Assembly (NCBI RefSeq): GCF_019266065.1 | Contig: NZ_LPNR01000089.1 | Coordinates: 1-64,000, forward strand | DNA length: 64,000 bases | DNA from: Nocardia sp. MH4 | GTDB lineage: Bacteria > Actinomycetota > Actinomycetes > Mycobacteriales > Mycobacteriaceae | Reading direction: 5' to 3' | Part shown: positions 1 through 9,349 of the stretch, one piece after another | Numbering within the stretch: position 1 is the first letter of the stretch | Layout of the letters: each line of letters starts with the position of its first letter | The notes under the pieces: model-generated | Database searches by the model: none | What the model saw: the letters and a program-made list of their open reading frames with translations, nothing else | Told to the model about the DNA's origin: nothing | Translations under genes and position numbers: made by a program

Positions 1-1168
<1,168 letters not shown>

Positions 1169-1220
1169 GGGGACATCCTTCGCCGCGGTGACAGAGGTCG
1201 CCGTCACACCCGAGTAATAT

Positions 1221-1240
1221 GCTATGCAACATAACATAGC
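1221..1240. promoter_or_regulatory. Inverted repeat, candidate operator of the divergent TetR/oxidoreductase pair
   Basis: GCTATG (1221-1226) and CATAGC (1235-1240) are perfect inverted arms in an AT-rich island of the intergenic gap. A second palindrome, TATG-CAA-CATA, is nested at 1223-1233. The half GCAACATAA (1226-1234) recurs exactly in the palindrome at 19902-19926. Confidence 0.55.
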
Positions 1241-1298
1241 GGTGGGGCGCTTACCATGACAGTTGCCCGACCCGAGATCGCCGAAGGAGACCGCACCC

Positions 1299-1916
1299 GT
1301 GGGAGCCCGCACCAACACCCGGCAGAAGATGCTCTACAGCGCCGTGGAACTGCTGCGTGAACGCGGTGCGGCCGGGGTGACCGTCGATGCCGTGCTGGCC
1401 CGCAGCGGCGCGCCGCGCGGGTCGGTGTATCACCACTTCCCCGGCGGCCGGGCCCAGATCATGACCGAGTCGCTCGCGCTCGCCGGTGACACGATCGGCA
1501 CGATCATCGATCAGGCGGCGGCGCGCGGATCGCGCACGGCCCTGCGCAGCATCAGCGAGTTCTGGACCTCGATCCTGGCGGCCTCCGATTTCGAGGCGGG
1601 CTGCCCGGTGGTCTCCGTGGCGGTGGGCGGCTCCTCCGACGACCGGCATCTGCGCCCGGAGATCGCCGAGATCCTGCGCCGCTGGCATCGCGCGCTGGAC
1701 GCCGCCCTCGCCGCGGACGGCGTCGAGCCTGCGCGCGCGAGCCGCCTGGCCACGATGGCGATCGCGGCCGTGGAGGGCGCGGTCATCCTCTGCCGGGTCG
1801 ACCGCTCCACCGAGCCGCTCGACGAGGTCGTCGCCGAGCTCGAGACCATGCTCGGCGCCGCCACCGGCCACGCGCTCTCACAGGTCGAGGACGAGAGTTC
1901 CCCCGTCGCACCGTGA
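1299..1916 (+). CDS. TetR/AcrR family regulator, LmrA/YxaF type
   Basis: A 205-residue repressor. The N-terminal helix-turn-helix contains the recognition segment RSGAPRGSVYHHFPGG, which is typical of the LmrA/YxaF branch; the C-terminal ligand domain follows. I chose GTG 1299 because AAGGAGA lies about nine bases upstream; an in-frame TTG at 1263 has no such site. It diverges from the molybdopterin oxidoreductase and probably controls it and itself through the inverted repeat at 1221-1240. Its 3' end overlaps the tail of the convergent reductase gene by 39 bases. Confidence 0.9.
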   Translation: MGARTNTRQKMLYSAVELLRERGAAGVTVDAVLARSGAPRGSVYHHFPGGRAQIMTESLALAGDTIGTIIDQAAARGSRTALRSISEFWTSILAASDFEAGCPVVSVAVGGSSDDRHLRPEIAEILRRWHRALDAALAADGVEPARASRLATMAIAAVEGAVILCRVDRSTEPLDEVVAELETMLGAATGHALSQVEDESSPVAP

Positions 1917-2984
1917 TACGCACGCGAGAGTCTTGCCCTCGGCGCGCTCGGCGTCGGTGAGCACGGTGTCGCGATGGTCGGGGTCTCCGGCCACCACCCG
2001 GACCACGCAGGTCCGGCAGAAGCCCTGACGGCAGGAATAGGGCTGATCGGGCCGGGCGCGCAGAAGGGCGGCGAGCATGGTCTCCTCGGCACCCACGTCG
2101 ACGACTTCGCCGCTGCCCGCCAGCCGCACGGCGAACGGCCTGCCGTCCACGACGGGCGCAGGCGAGAAACGCTCCGAATGGAATTCGACGCCGTCGCGCT
2201 GTCTGACCGCGTTCAGCAGGGCCGCGGTCATCACGGTCGGTCCGCAGCAGTAGACCGCGCTGTCGCCGTCGACGCCGGCGAGCAGTTCCGCGGCGGTGGG
2301 GACGCCGTGCTCGGCATCGGTGCGCACCGTGACACGGTCGCCGAACTCGGCGATCTCGTCGAGGAACGGCAGGGTCGCGCGGGTGCGGCCGCAGTAGAGC
2401 ATCGTCCACGGCACGCCGAGCCGGTCGGCGGCCCTGGCCATGGTCAGGATCGGGGTGATGCCGATGCCGCCCGCCACGAAATGCAGTCGACGCGCGGTGG
2501 ATCCGCGCCCGGGCGGGGCGAACGGGAAGGCGTTGCGCGGACCGCGCACCGTCAGTTCCGTGCCGACCGGCAGCGCGTCGTGCACCTCGATCGACCCGCC
2601 ACCACCGGCGGGGATGCGGCGCACCGCGATCCGGTAGCCGCCCCGGTCGGCCGGATCGCCACACAGCGAGTACTGCCGGACGCGTCCCGACGGCAGCTCC
2701 AGGTCGATGTGCGCGCCCGGCTGCCAGCGCGGCAGGGCGCGCCCCGACGGTGACTCGAGGCGCAGGCTCACCACGTCGGCGTCGGCCGCGACGATCGTCC
2801 GCTCGGTCACCCGCACCGGCAAGCGCCGGTCGTCCACCCCGGATTCGAGCCTGCCCCGGTTGATCAGCGTCGACAGGCCCACCTTCGCGGTGGCGATCCG
2901 GTCGATCACTCGTGTGGTCGGATCGTGGGCGTGCTTGCCGTAGAGGTCCGGCGGCAGCGTGGCGGGGACGTCGGGCCGGGTCAC
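1878..2984 (-). CDS. Flavin reductase with C-terminal 2Fe-2S ferredoxin domain (phthalate dioxygenase reductase/VanB type)
   Basis: 368 residues. An N-terminal ferredoxin-reductase domain carries the flavin motif R103-Q-Y-S and the nucleotide-binding segment GGIGITPIL (172-180). The C-terminal plant-type ferredoxin has Cys318, Cys323, Cys326 and Cys355 as 2Fe-2S ligands. Such proteins pass electrons from NAD(P)H to an oxygenase. The GTG start overlaps the stop of the upstream ferritin-like gene in a GTGA junction, so the two are translationally coupled, and that protein is the obvious electron acceptor. It is the last gene of the 6595-1878 operon. A longer frame upstream is only the overlap with the previous gene. 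Confidence 0.93.
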   Translation of the reverse strand: MTRPDVPATLPPDLYGKHAHDPTTRVIDRIATAKVGLSTLINRGRLESGVDDRRLPVRVTERTIVAADADVVSLRLESPSGRALPRWQPGAHIDLELPSGRVRQYSLCGDPADRGGYRIAVRRIPAGGGGSIEVHDALPVGTELTVRGPRNAFPFAPPGRGSTARRLHFVAGGIGITPILTMARAADRLGVPWTMLYCGRTRATLPFLDEIAEFGDRVTVRTDAEHGVPTAAELLAGVDGDSAVYCCGPTVMTAALLNAVRQRDGVEFHSERFSPAPVVDGRPFAVRLAGSGEVVDVGAEETMLAALLRARPDQPYSCRQGFCRTCVVRVVAGDPDHRDTVLTDAERAEGKTLACVSRCDGGTLVLDL

Positions 2985-3871
2985 CGATGTGCCGCCCTCG
3001 CCGCGGGCGACTTGGCCAGATACGCGATCGCCTGCTCGGTCGACCCGACAGTGTTCGGCGAGTAGCGCGGGTTGAACGTCGACAGCGCGCTGATCGCGAG
3101 CGCGCGCAGGCGCGGCAGCGCCCCGCGCCGCATCGCGCCGAGGATCCGCCACAGCAGCATCGGATAGCCGATGTTCGGCATGCCGGGGTCCTGGTTGATC
3201 AGGTAGCGGGTGCCGCGCAGGATCAGCACGAGCAGGATCGGGATGACGATCATCATCATCACCGCGCGCCGCAGGTAGCCCGCGCCGAAGTAGATCGCCA
3301 CATCGTGGGCGACATTGCGGTGTTCGACCTCTTCGGCGCCGTGCCAGCGGAACAGGTCGAGCATGCGCAGATCGGCGTGGTGTTTCTCCAAGTCGGCGTT
3401 GAGGATCCAGTCGCCGAGCCAGGCGAAGAAGTGCTCGAGGCTGGCGATGAAGGTCAGCCGCTCCACCATCCGCACCTCGGTCGCGGCGGTGCCCGCGTCC
3501 CGGGCGCCGAGGGTGTTGCGGAAGACGAATTCCATCTGCCGCACATACGGCGCGGTGTCGATGCCGTGCGCGGCCAGCACCCCGGCCAGCACCTTCTGGT
3601 GGGTCTCGGCGTGCATCGACTCCTGGCCGATGAAGCCGAGCATGTCCTCACGCAGCTTGGCGTCCTTCACATACGGCAGCGCCTCGGTGTAGGCCGCGCA
3701 GAACATCCGCTCCCCTTCGGGCAGCAGCAGATTCAGCGAGTTGACGACGTGCGAGGCGACCGGTTCGTCCGGCATCCACCGCAGGGCGGTGTCGGTCCAG
3801 TCGAACCGCACGTCGCGCGCGTGCAGCGCGACGTGCGGGGCCGGGGTCCGGCGGCGGCGAGTCGACTTCAT
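2981..3871 (-). CDS. PF10118-family ferritin-like metal-dependent protein, probable diiron oxygenase component
   Basis: 296 residues from ATG 3871 behind GGAGGAG. The sequence is mainly helical, with two metal-ligand clusters: E84-SM-H87 with H91, and E180-E181-VE-H184 with H188. This is the paired ExxH layout of ferritin-like diiron proteins. A hydrophobic segment near residues 205-225 suggests membrane association. The family is annotated as a metal-dependent hydrolase, but coupling to a PDR-type reductase (GTGA overlap) argues for an oxygenase or desaturase role; that is inference. Its start overlaps the stop of the amidohydrolase by ATGA. Confidence 0.85.
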   Translation of the reverse strand: MKSTRRRRTPAPHVALHARDVRFDWTDTALRWMPDEPVASHVVNSLNLLLPEGERMFCAAYTEALPYVKDAKLREDMLGFIGQESMHAETHQKVLAGVLAAHGIDTAPYVRQMEFVFRNTLGARDAGTAATEVRMVERLTFIASLEHFFAWLGDWILNADLEKHHADLRMLDLFRWHGAEEVEHRNVAHDVAIYFGAGYLRRAVMMMIVIPILLVLILRGTRYLINQDPGMPNIGYPMLLWRILGAMRRGALPRLRALAISALSTFNPRYSPNTVGSTEQAIAYLAKSPAARAAHR

Positions 3872-5646
3872 CGGTACTCCTCCGAGGACGCGGTGCGGGC
3901 AGCGGCGCCGGCGCGCAGGAAACTGCCGGTGCCCCAAGCGGTGCCGAGCCCGTCGGCGAGCGCGCCGCGCGCGAACACCCGCTTGCCGCCGACGACGGTG
4001 GCCACGACGGCGTCGTCGTTGCGGTTGACCATGCGGTCCAGCCCGAATTCCGGCAGCGGCGCCTCGTGCAGCTCGTGCACCCGGGCGTCGAGACCGGCGG
4101 GATCGAGGACGAGCAGGTCGGCGCGGTCGCCTTCGCGCAGGTGACCGGCATCGATGCGGAACCAGTCGGCCAGTTCACCGGTGAGCCGGTGCACGGCCCG
4201 CTCCACACTCAGGAACGGCGTGCCCGCTTCCTGCGCGCGCAGCACGCGTTCGAGCAGGCGCAGCGGATAGTTGTAGAAGGCCATGTTGCGCAGGTGCGCG
4301 CCCGCGTCGCCGAAGCCCATCTGCACGCCGCTGCTGGCGGCGAGCTTGTTCAGGTAGCCGGGCCGGTCGTTGGCGATGGTGGTGCGCCAGCGCAGCGCCG
4401 AGCCGTGTTCGACGACCAGGTCGAGGTAGGCGTCGACCGGATGCAGGCCACGGTCCTTGCCGACCCGGCCGATCGACTTGCCGACTACCGAGGCGTCGGG
4501 GCAGGCGATGATCTCGGCGTCGAAGAAGTCGCGGTGCCAGATGCGCGGGGTGAACTTGTTGTCGTACTGGCGGCGGAACCAGCGCCGGTAGGACTCCTCG
4601 CGCAGCAGCGCGTTGCGCTCGACCTGGTCCTTCAGGTGCAGCGCGGCCGCGCCGGCGCCGAACTCCTCGAAGACCACCAGATCGATGCCGTCGGCGTACA
4701 CCGTGAACGGCACCGGCAGGTGCTGCCAGCGGAAGTCGGTGCGTGCGAAGCGGTTCAGCAGCGGCGCGACCGTGAGCATGAACCACACCAGCGGCGGATA
4801 GGCCTTGGAGTCGGCGGCCGAGAGCAGCGAGGTACGCAGCGGGCGACGGCCGATTCCCGCGCTGGCCAGGAAGAACTTGGCGATGTTCGGGCGCAGGCTC
4901 ACCGTCGGCGCGCTCTGCAGGATGCGGCGGTGGCGGCGCAGCACCCGATTGAGCGCGCGCACCTCCTTGCCGCGCGCGTAGGTCGAGGGCAGCGAGCGCG
5001 AGCGGTACTCGTCGCCGTCGATCTTGTCGAGCGGGTTCGACATCGACGACAGACCGAGGAAGCCCGCCGCGATCGCCTCGCCGAGCAGTTCCTGCATCCG
5101 CTCGATCTCGGCGGCGGTCGGTTCGGTGTCGCGGGTGACGGCGCGACCGAGCCCGAGCACATGGGTGCGCAGATCCGAATGTCCCAGGAACGCCGCGATA
5201 TTCGGCCCGAGCGGCAGTTCGTCGATCGCCTTGGCGTATTCGGCCGGACCCGACCAGGTCCGGACGCGGTCGAGGGTGTCGTAGACCGCATCGCGCGGCA
5301 CCGCCTCGACCCGGCTGAAGATGTCGGCGCAGTCGGTGTTGGAGGCCAGCACCGTCGACAGCGAGCAGTTGCCGATGACGACGGTGGTGACACCGTGGCG
5401 CAGCGACTCCGACAGTTCCGGCTTGATCAGCACCTCGGCGTCGTAGTGGGTGTGCACGTCGACGAAGCCGGGCAGGACCCATTTGCCGTCGGCGTCGATC
5501 ACCTCGGTGCCGGGGCCGACGGGCAGCGGCTCGGCCGACACCCGCCGCACCACACCGCCGGTGATGCCGAGGTGGCGCCGTCGCGCGGGCGCTCCGGTGC
5601 CGTCGAACCAGGTGCCGCCGGTGATGACGAGATCGAAATCGGTCAT
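3868..5646 (-). CDS. N-acyl-D-amino-acid deacylase family amidohydrolase
   Basis: 592 residues, a full-length metal-dependent amidohydrolase. The metal-binding HTHYD motif is at 65-69 and the conserved GDAGAH segment near 446-451. The N-terminal small beta domain (VLPGFVDVHTHYD context) and C-terminal GDRADLLVLD and VVGGKRVF segments are typical of the D-aminoacylase/dihydroorotase superfamily. Actinobacterial relatives occur beside lipid-metabolism genes, and the true substrate may be an amide or a cyclic ester. It begins seven bases after the upstream hydrolase gene and overlaps the downstream gene by four bases. Confidence 0.9.
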   Translation of the reverse strand: MTDFDLVITGGTWFDGTGAPARRRHLGITGGVVRRVSAEPLPVGPGTEVIDADGKWVLPGFVDVHTHYDAEVLIKPELSESLRHGVTTVVIGNCSLSTVLASNTDCADIFSRVEAVPRDAVYDTLDRVRTWSGPAEYAKAIDELPLGPNIAAFLGHSDLRTHVLGLGRAVTRDTEPTAAEIERMQELLGEAIAAGFLGLSSMSNPLDKIDGDEYRSRSLPSTYARGKEVRALNRVLRRHRRILQSAPTVSLRPNIAKFFLASAGIGRRPLRTSLLSAADSKAYPPLVWFMLTVAPLLNRFARTDFRWQHLPVPFTVYADGIDLVVFEEFGAGAAALHLKDQVERNALLREESYRRWFRRQYDNKFTPRIWHRDFFDAEIIACPDASVVGKSIGRVGKDRGLHPVDAYLDLVVEHGSALRWRTTIANDRPGYLNKLAASSGVQMGFGDAGAHLRNMAFYNYPLRLLERVLRAQEAGTPFLSVERAVHRLTGELADWFRIDAGHLREGDRADLLVLDPAGLDARVHELHEAPLPEFGLDRMVNRNDDAVVATVVGGKRVFARGALADGLGTAWGTGSFLRAGAAARTASSEEYR

Positions 5647-5653
5647 GGGAGAA

Positions 5654-6595
5654 CTACTTTCCGGTGTCGATCGAGTGCGCCGTGATGAACTTGTCCGCGT
5701 AGTCCGCGATCGCGCCAGGGTCGGCGAAGGGCAGCCAGTGGCCGCGCGGCAGGTCGTGGCGGATCAGTTCGTCGGCCCAGTCCTCGTAGCCGTCGTAGCC
5801 GGCCGGGCGCACGGCGATATCGCGGGTGTTGACGATCAGCTGCACGGGCACCGCGGTGCGGCGGTCGCGAGGGGAGAACATCCGGGGCAGGATGTTGGCC
5901 TTGTAGAAGCGCAGGCCCGAGACCATGTCGCGGCGCAGGGTCGCGGCCACGGTGACCTGCTCGGGCCGGATGCCCTCGACCAGGCGCAGGAACAGCCGCC
6001 ACATCCGCGCCGAGCCGGCAACCCGGAAGAACAGGCCGGGCAGCACCGGCAGCATGAAGAACCCGGTGTAGGCCGAGGACAGGCCCTGGGCCAGCGTGTT
6101 CCACACCGCGCGCGGGGTCGGCGTGCGCAGCGGCGCCCGCAGGAATTTGCCGAGATGGTCGAGATTGGGGCCGGAGATCGAGGTGAACGAGGCGACGAAT
6201 TCGTCGGCGCCGTGCTCGCACACCGCCTCCCAGACCTGGACCGAGCCCCAGTCGTGCGCGACGACGTGCACCGGCTGTTCCGGGCTGAGCTGATCGACGA
6301 CAGCGAAGAAGTCGGTCGCGAGCCGGTCGAGGCGATACGCCGACACCGCGCGCGGCGCGCTGGACTCGCCGTACCCGCGAGTGTCGTAAGCGAGCACGCG
6401 GTATCGGTCCGCCAGCAGCGCGATCACGCCGTCCCACAGGTGGTGGGTGTCCGGCCAGCCGTGCACCAGTACCACGGGTACACCGTCGGGCGGTCCGTAC
6501 TCGAAGACGGCGAGTTCGATGTCACCGTTGCCGACCCGATGCTGTCGCCGTGGTTCGGGTCGGACACTGGGCTGATGGTCGAGGTGAGCCGCCAT
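5654..6595 (-). CDS. Alpha/beta hydrolase, epoxide-hydrolase-like
   Basis: 313 residues from ATG 6595, which follows AGAAGGAA; an upstream in-frame GTG at 6652 has no ribosome site. HGWP (45-48) is the oxyanion-hole HGxP motif. The nucleophile elbow AHDWG places Asp115 where serine esterases have Ser, as in epoxide hydrolases and haloalkane dehalogenases. A PRGHW segment near the C-terminus supplies the catalytic His. First gene of the four-gene minus operon, preceded by the perfect operator at 6651-6669. Confidence 0.9.
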   Translation of the reverse strand: MAAHLDHQPSVRPEPRRQHRVGNGDIELAVFEYGPPDGVPVVLVHGWPDTHHLWDGVIALLADRYRVLAYDTRGYGESSAPRAVSAYRLDRLATDFFAVVDQLSPEQPVHVVAHDWGSVQVWEAVCEHGADEFVASFTSISGPNLDHLGKFLRAPLRTPTPRAVWNTLAQGLSSAYTGFFMLPVLPGLFFRVAGSARMWRLFLRLVEGIRPEQVTVAATLRRDMVSGLRFYKANILPRMFSPRDRRTAVPVQLIVNTRDIAVRPAGYDGYEDWADELIRHDLPRGHWLPFADPGAIADYADKFITAHSIDTGK

Positions 6596-6650
6596 GGGAA
6601 TTCCTTCTGGACGCGTGCGCCACTGCACGATGTACTCCGGGTTCTCTTTC

Positions 6651-6669
6651 ACGGTACCGCCGGTACCGT
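6651..6669. promoter_or_regulatory. Perfect inverted repeat, candidate TetR operator
   Basis: ACGGTACC (6651-6658), spacer GCC, GGTACCGT (6662-6669). It lies between the divergent epoxide-hydrolase-like operon and the TetR gene at 6795, the usual place for a TetR autoregulatory operator. Confidence 0.7.
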
Positions 6670-6794
6670 CGGTGAGTTTCCAGGGCGGGCGGCGGTCCTG
6701 TCAAGGACGGCTGTGATCGCGGCGGGGTCGGCGCGGCTGGAACTGCCGGTATGCTGCCGATACGGCATCGGGCGACGCGGAGAGAACAAAGGAC

Positions 6795-7490
6795 ATGTCG
6801 ATGACATCGGGGCGTTCGGCCGCGCGGATCCTCTCGCGCGACGATGTCGTCCGCGGGGCGATCCGCGCCATCGGCCGCGACGGCGCGCAGGTGACCATGG
6901 GGGCGATCGCGGCCGAAGTGGGCGTCGCGAAGCCACGGCTGTACCGGATGTTCACCGACAAGTCCGACCTGGACCGGGCGGTCGCGGACTGGCTGGTCGA
7001 CCAGATCTACCGGGCGGTGGCGCCGGATCTGTCACTGATGATGCAGACCCGCAGGGCGACCGTGCACCAGTTCCTGACCGCCGCCACCGAGGTCGTGCTC
7101 ACCCACCCGAACGTGTTCCGCTACGTCGCGATCACCCAGAGCATCCCGCCCGGCGACGGCTCGGCCCGCCCGCTCGACGTGGGCAGGCGGCTGTCCGGCG
7201 ACCTCGCCGAACGCACCAGAACGCTCTTCGCCGCGGTCGGGCTGGACACCGACGGCGTCGATCACCTGGCCCGTGGCATCGTCGGCTTCCTCGTCGCGGT
7301 CACCGACCTGTGGCTCGACGTACCGGGCACCCCGGATCCCACCGCCACCCAGGAATTCATCGAGCGCAGCACCGACTCGGTCTGTCAGCTCCTGGACGGC
7401 TTTCTGCGCGGCAAGGGCGTCACCGTCGACCCGGATCAGCCCGTCGTCGAAACCCTCGCCGCGATCTCCCAGGGTCTCCCCCAGGCTTGA
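6795..7490 (+). CDS. TetR family regulator
   Basis: 231 residues. The helix-turn-helix lies near residues 20-65 (GAIAAEVGVAKPRLYRMF) and the ligand-binding half is alpha-helical. GGAGAG lies ten bases upstream of ATG 6795. A second ATG at 6801 sits a better seven bases after AAAGGA, so the start may be two codons later. Divergent from the 6595-1878 operon and its probable repressor. Confidence 0.92.
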   Translation: MSMTSGRSAARILSRDDVVRGAIRAIGRDGAQVTMGAIAAEVGVAKPRLYRMFTDKSDLDRAVADWLVDQIYRAVAPDLSLMMQTRRATVHQFLTAATEVVLTHPNVFRYVAITQSIPPGDGSARPLDVGRRLSGDLAERTRTLFAAVGLDTDGVDHLARGIVGFLVAVTDLWLDVPGTPDPTATQEFIERSTDSVCQLLDGFLRGKGVTVDPDQPVVETLAAISQGLPQA

Positions 7491-7498
7491 TGCCGCGC

Positions 7499-7876
7499 TC
7501 AGCCGCGCTGGTGGCGGCTCTCGTAGGCGGCGCGCTCGGCGTCGGCGCGGCGGCGTTCGGCCTCGTCGGCCAGTTCCGGATCGAAGCCGTGGCTGACCAG
7601 ACGGTGACGCCGGTAGACATAGACCAGGGCGACGGTGAAGTAGACCAGCGGCAGATAGAGCAGGGCCATCATCGACAGCCCCATCCAGAGCGGGCCCGGG
7701 ACCAGCAGGAACAGGCACAGGATCGGCAGGACGGGCAGCAGGAAGCGCATCAGGTAGCGGCGGGTGGCGCCGGGACCGGTCAGGTCGGCCAGGACCCAGT
7801 CCGACATCGAGGGCGGCAGGGTGCCGCCGGTGACGTAGCGCACGCGCTGCCAGAGATTGGGGGTCGAGGCGGTCAT
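7499..7876 (-). CDS. DUF5313 family membrane protein
   Basis: 125 residues. The start matches the DUF5313 signature common in mycobacteria and Nocardia (YVTGG-LPPSM-DWV and LTGPGATRRYL). Two close transmembrane segments at about 43-60 and 67-88 are followed by a charged, Ala/Arg/Glu-rich cytoplasmic tail. Function is unknown. Its start overlaps the MarR stop by ATGA, so it is translationally coupled to that regulator. Confidence 0.88.
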   Translation of the reverse strand: MTASTPNLWQRVRYVTGGTLPPSMSDWVLADLTGPGATRRYLMRFLLPVLPILCLFLLVPGPLWMGLSMMALLYLPLVYFTVALVYVYRRHRLVSHGFDPELADEAERRRADAERAAYESRHQRG

Positions 7877-8334
7877 TGGTGCTCCCTCACGTCCGATGCG
7901 CGTCGCGCGGCCGCGTTGACCCGGCCGAGGACATCGCGCAATTCTTCCAGATCGGCCAGACTCACGCCCAGCCGGTCGACGACGGCGGGCGGGATCTGTT
8001 CGGCCTGCCGACGCAGGTCACGACCCGCGTCGGTGAGATCGATGTGCAGCGTCCGCTCGTCGTGCGGATCACGGCGGCGAGTGATGAGACCGGCCGACTC
8101 GAGCCGCTTGAGCAGCGGCGACAGCGTCGCCGAGTCGAGCTGGATCGCCTCGGCGACCGCCTTGACCGACATCGGCGCCTCGCCCCACAGGGCCAGCATC
8201 ACCAAGTACTGCGGATGGGTCAGGCCGAGCGGTTCGAGCAGCGGCCGGTAGACCGCCAGCACCGATCGGTTGGCCACCGCCAGGGCGAAACACACCTGCC
8301 GGTCGAGCCGCAACGGGTCGTCGAGCTCCTGCAT
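7873..8334 (-). CDS. MarR family regulator
   Basis: 153 residues from ATG 8334, which is preceded by AAGGAAGG. A winged helix-turn-helix spans about 40-105: SVKAVAEAIQLDSATLSPLL is the recognition helix region and RRRDPHDERTLHIDLT the wing. The order resembles OhrR/MgrA-like MarR proteins, and the single Cys near the N-terminus (QVCFALAVANR) matches the peroxide-sensing Cys position of OhrR. That suggests redox control, though no ohr gene is next to it. Coupled to the DUF5313 gene and probably autoregulated by the long palindrome upstream. Confidence 0.92.
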   Translation of the reverse strand: MQELDDPLRLDRQVCFALAVANRSVLAVYRPLLEPLGLTHPQYLVMLALWGEAPMSVKAVAEAIQLDSATLSPLLKRLESAGLITRRRDPHDERTLHIDLTDAGRDLRRQAEQIPPAVVDRLGVSLADLEELRDVLGRVNAAARRASDVREHQ

Positions 8335-8370
8335 GGTCCACCGCCTTCCTTCGTCCACACACTATTGTGC

Positions 8371-8400
8371 CACTAATAGTTAGTGCAATAACTATTAGTG
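8371..8400. promoter_or_regulatory. Perfect 12-base inverted repeat, candidate MarR operator
   Basis: CACTAATAGTTA (8371-8382), spacer GTGCAA, TAACTATTAGTG (8389-8400). It is strikingly AT-rich for this genome and sits directly upstream of the MarR start, consistent with an autoregulated MarR promoter. Confidence 0.75.
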
Positions 8401-8434
8401 GCGTCACAGACCGTGCGGCCGAGGGCGCTCCTGG

Positions 8435-9310
8435 TCAGTCCTCGTCGACGAGCGGCTCCCCGGCGGCGGCGCGACGGACCTTCTCGCGGCCGTTGTCCTC
8501 CTCGGTGCGACCCTGGCGCCAGTAGCCGGTGAAGGTGATCGCGCGCTTATCGAAACCACGGTCGCGCACGAGGTTGCGCCGAGCGAGCTTCACCAGCTCG
8601 GCCTCGCCGGAGATCCACGCGTAGGGCACCGCTGCCGGAAGCTCGGCGGAGCACACCGCGTCCACCAAGGCCGCGCCGTGCGGGCGATCGCCGCGATGCA
8701 CCCACTGGACGCGCACGTCACCGCGCGTGTCGAACCGCTGCTCGTCGGTCGGTCCGGCGACCTCGATGAACACGCGCACCGACGCCGCGACGTCGAGGCG
8801 TTCGACGATCGCGCCGATGGCCGGAATCGCGGTCTCGTCACCGATCAGCAACTGCCAGGCGGGATCCGGCGGCGGAGCGTAGAGCGCGTGCGGCGGGCAC
8901 AGCAGCCCGATCTCGTCGCCGGGCGCCGCGGTCGACGCCCAGTCGGAGGCGGGGCCGGCGTGCTCGGCGTGCAGCGCGAAATCGATGTCCAGCTCACCGA
9001 TCTCGGATCGTTGCGCCCGGATGGTGTAGGTGCGCATCGGCGGGCGGATCTCGTCGGGCATGGCGAGATACCGCTGATACCAACTCATCACGCTGCCGGA
9101 GTCGTCCAGCGGCGGCGGCACGACCGGGCGCGACTGGCCGGGCAGCGGGAAGAACAGCTTCGTGTACTGATCCGGCCCGGTGTCGCCGAGCGCGGCCGGA
9201 TGCGCACAGCGGAGGGTGATGCGCACCATGCGCGGGGTCAGCCGCACCGTGCGGCACACCCGCAGCGGCGCGTAGACCATGGTCGGACGGGACACAGTCT
9301 CGATTGCCAT
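8435..9310 (-). CDS. Siderophore-interacting protein (SIP), NAD(P)H-dependent ferric-siderophore reductase
   Basis: 291 residues with the FAD-binding N-terminal and SIP C-terminal domains. RTYTIR is the flavin motif, and GDETAIPAIGAI and WISGEAELVKLARRNL are typical SIP segments. The family reduces ferric siderophores in the cytoplasm to release iron. ATG 9310 has no ribosome site; TAGCCT lies six bases upstream and fits a -10 element, so the transcript is probably leaderless. An IdeR/DmdR-type box overlaps this promoter, so iron repression is expected. Confidence 0.93.
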   Translation of the reverse strand: MAIETVSRPTMVYAPLRVCRTVRLTPRMVRITLRCAHPAALGDTGPDQYTKLFFPLPGQSRPVVPPPLDDSGSVMSWYQRYLAMPDEIRPPMRTYTIRAQRSEIGELDIDFALHAEHAGPASDWASTAAPGDEIGLLCPPHALYAPPPDPAWQLLIGDETAIPAIGAIVERLDVAASVRVFIEVAGPTDEQRFDTRGDVRVQWVHRGDRPHGAALVDAVCSAELPAAVPYAWISGEAELVKLARRNLVRDRGFDKRAITFTGYWRQGRTEEDNGREKVRRAAAGEPLVDED

Positions 9311-9328
9311 TAGGCAAGGCTAACCTAT
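9310..9328. promoter_or_regulatory. IdeR/DmdR-type iron box
   Basis: TTAGGCAAGGCTAACCTAT closely matches the 19-base consensus TTAGGTTAGSCTAACCTAA; the right half is nearly perfect. It overlaps the inferred -10 and start codon of the siderophore-interacting protein gene. Confidence 0.85.
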
Positions 9329-9349
9329 TAAATGGCAACCGGGCACTCC

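Noticed and set aside
4066-5685. 539-residue plus-strand frame
   Set aside because: Antisense to the amidohydrolase gene, which has a full set of catalytic motifs.
5450-8251. 933-residue open frame on the plus strand
   Set aside because: It crosses several well-supported genes on both strands and has no domain motifs; an artefact of few stop codons in high-GC sequence.
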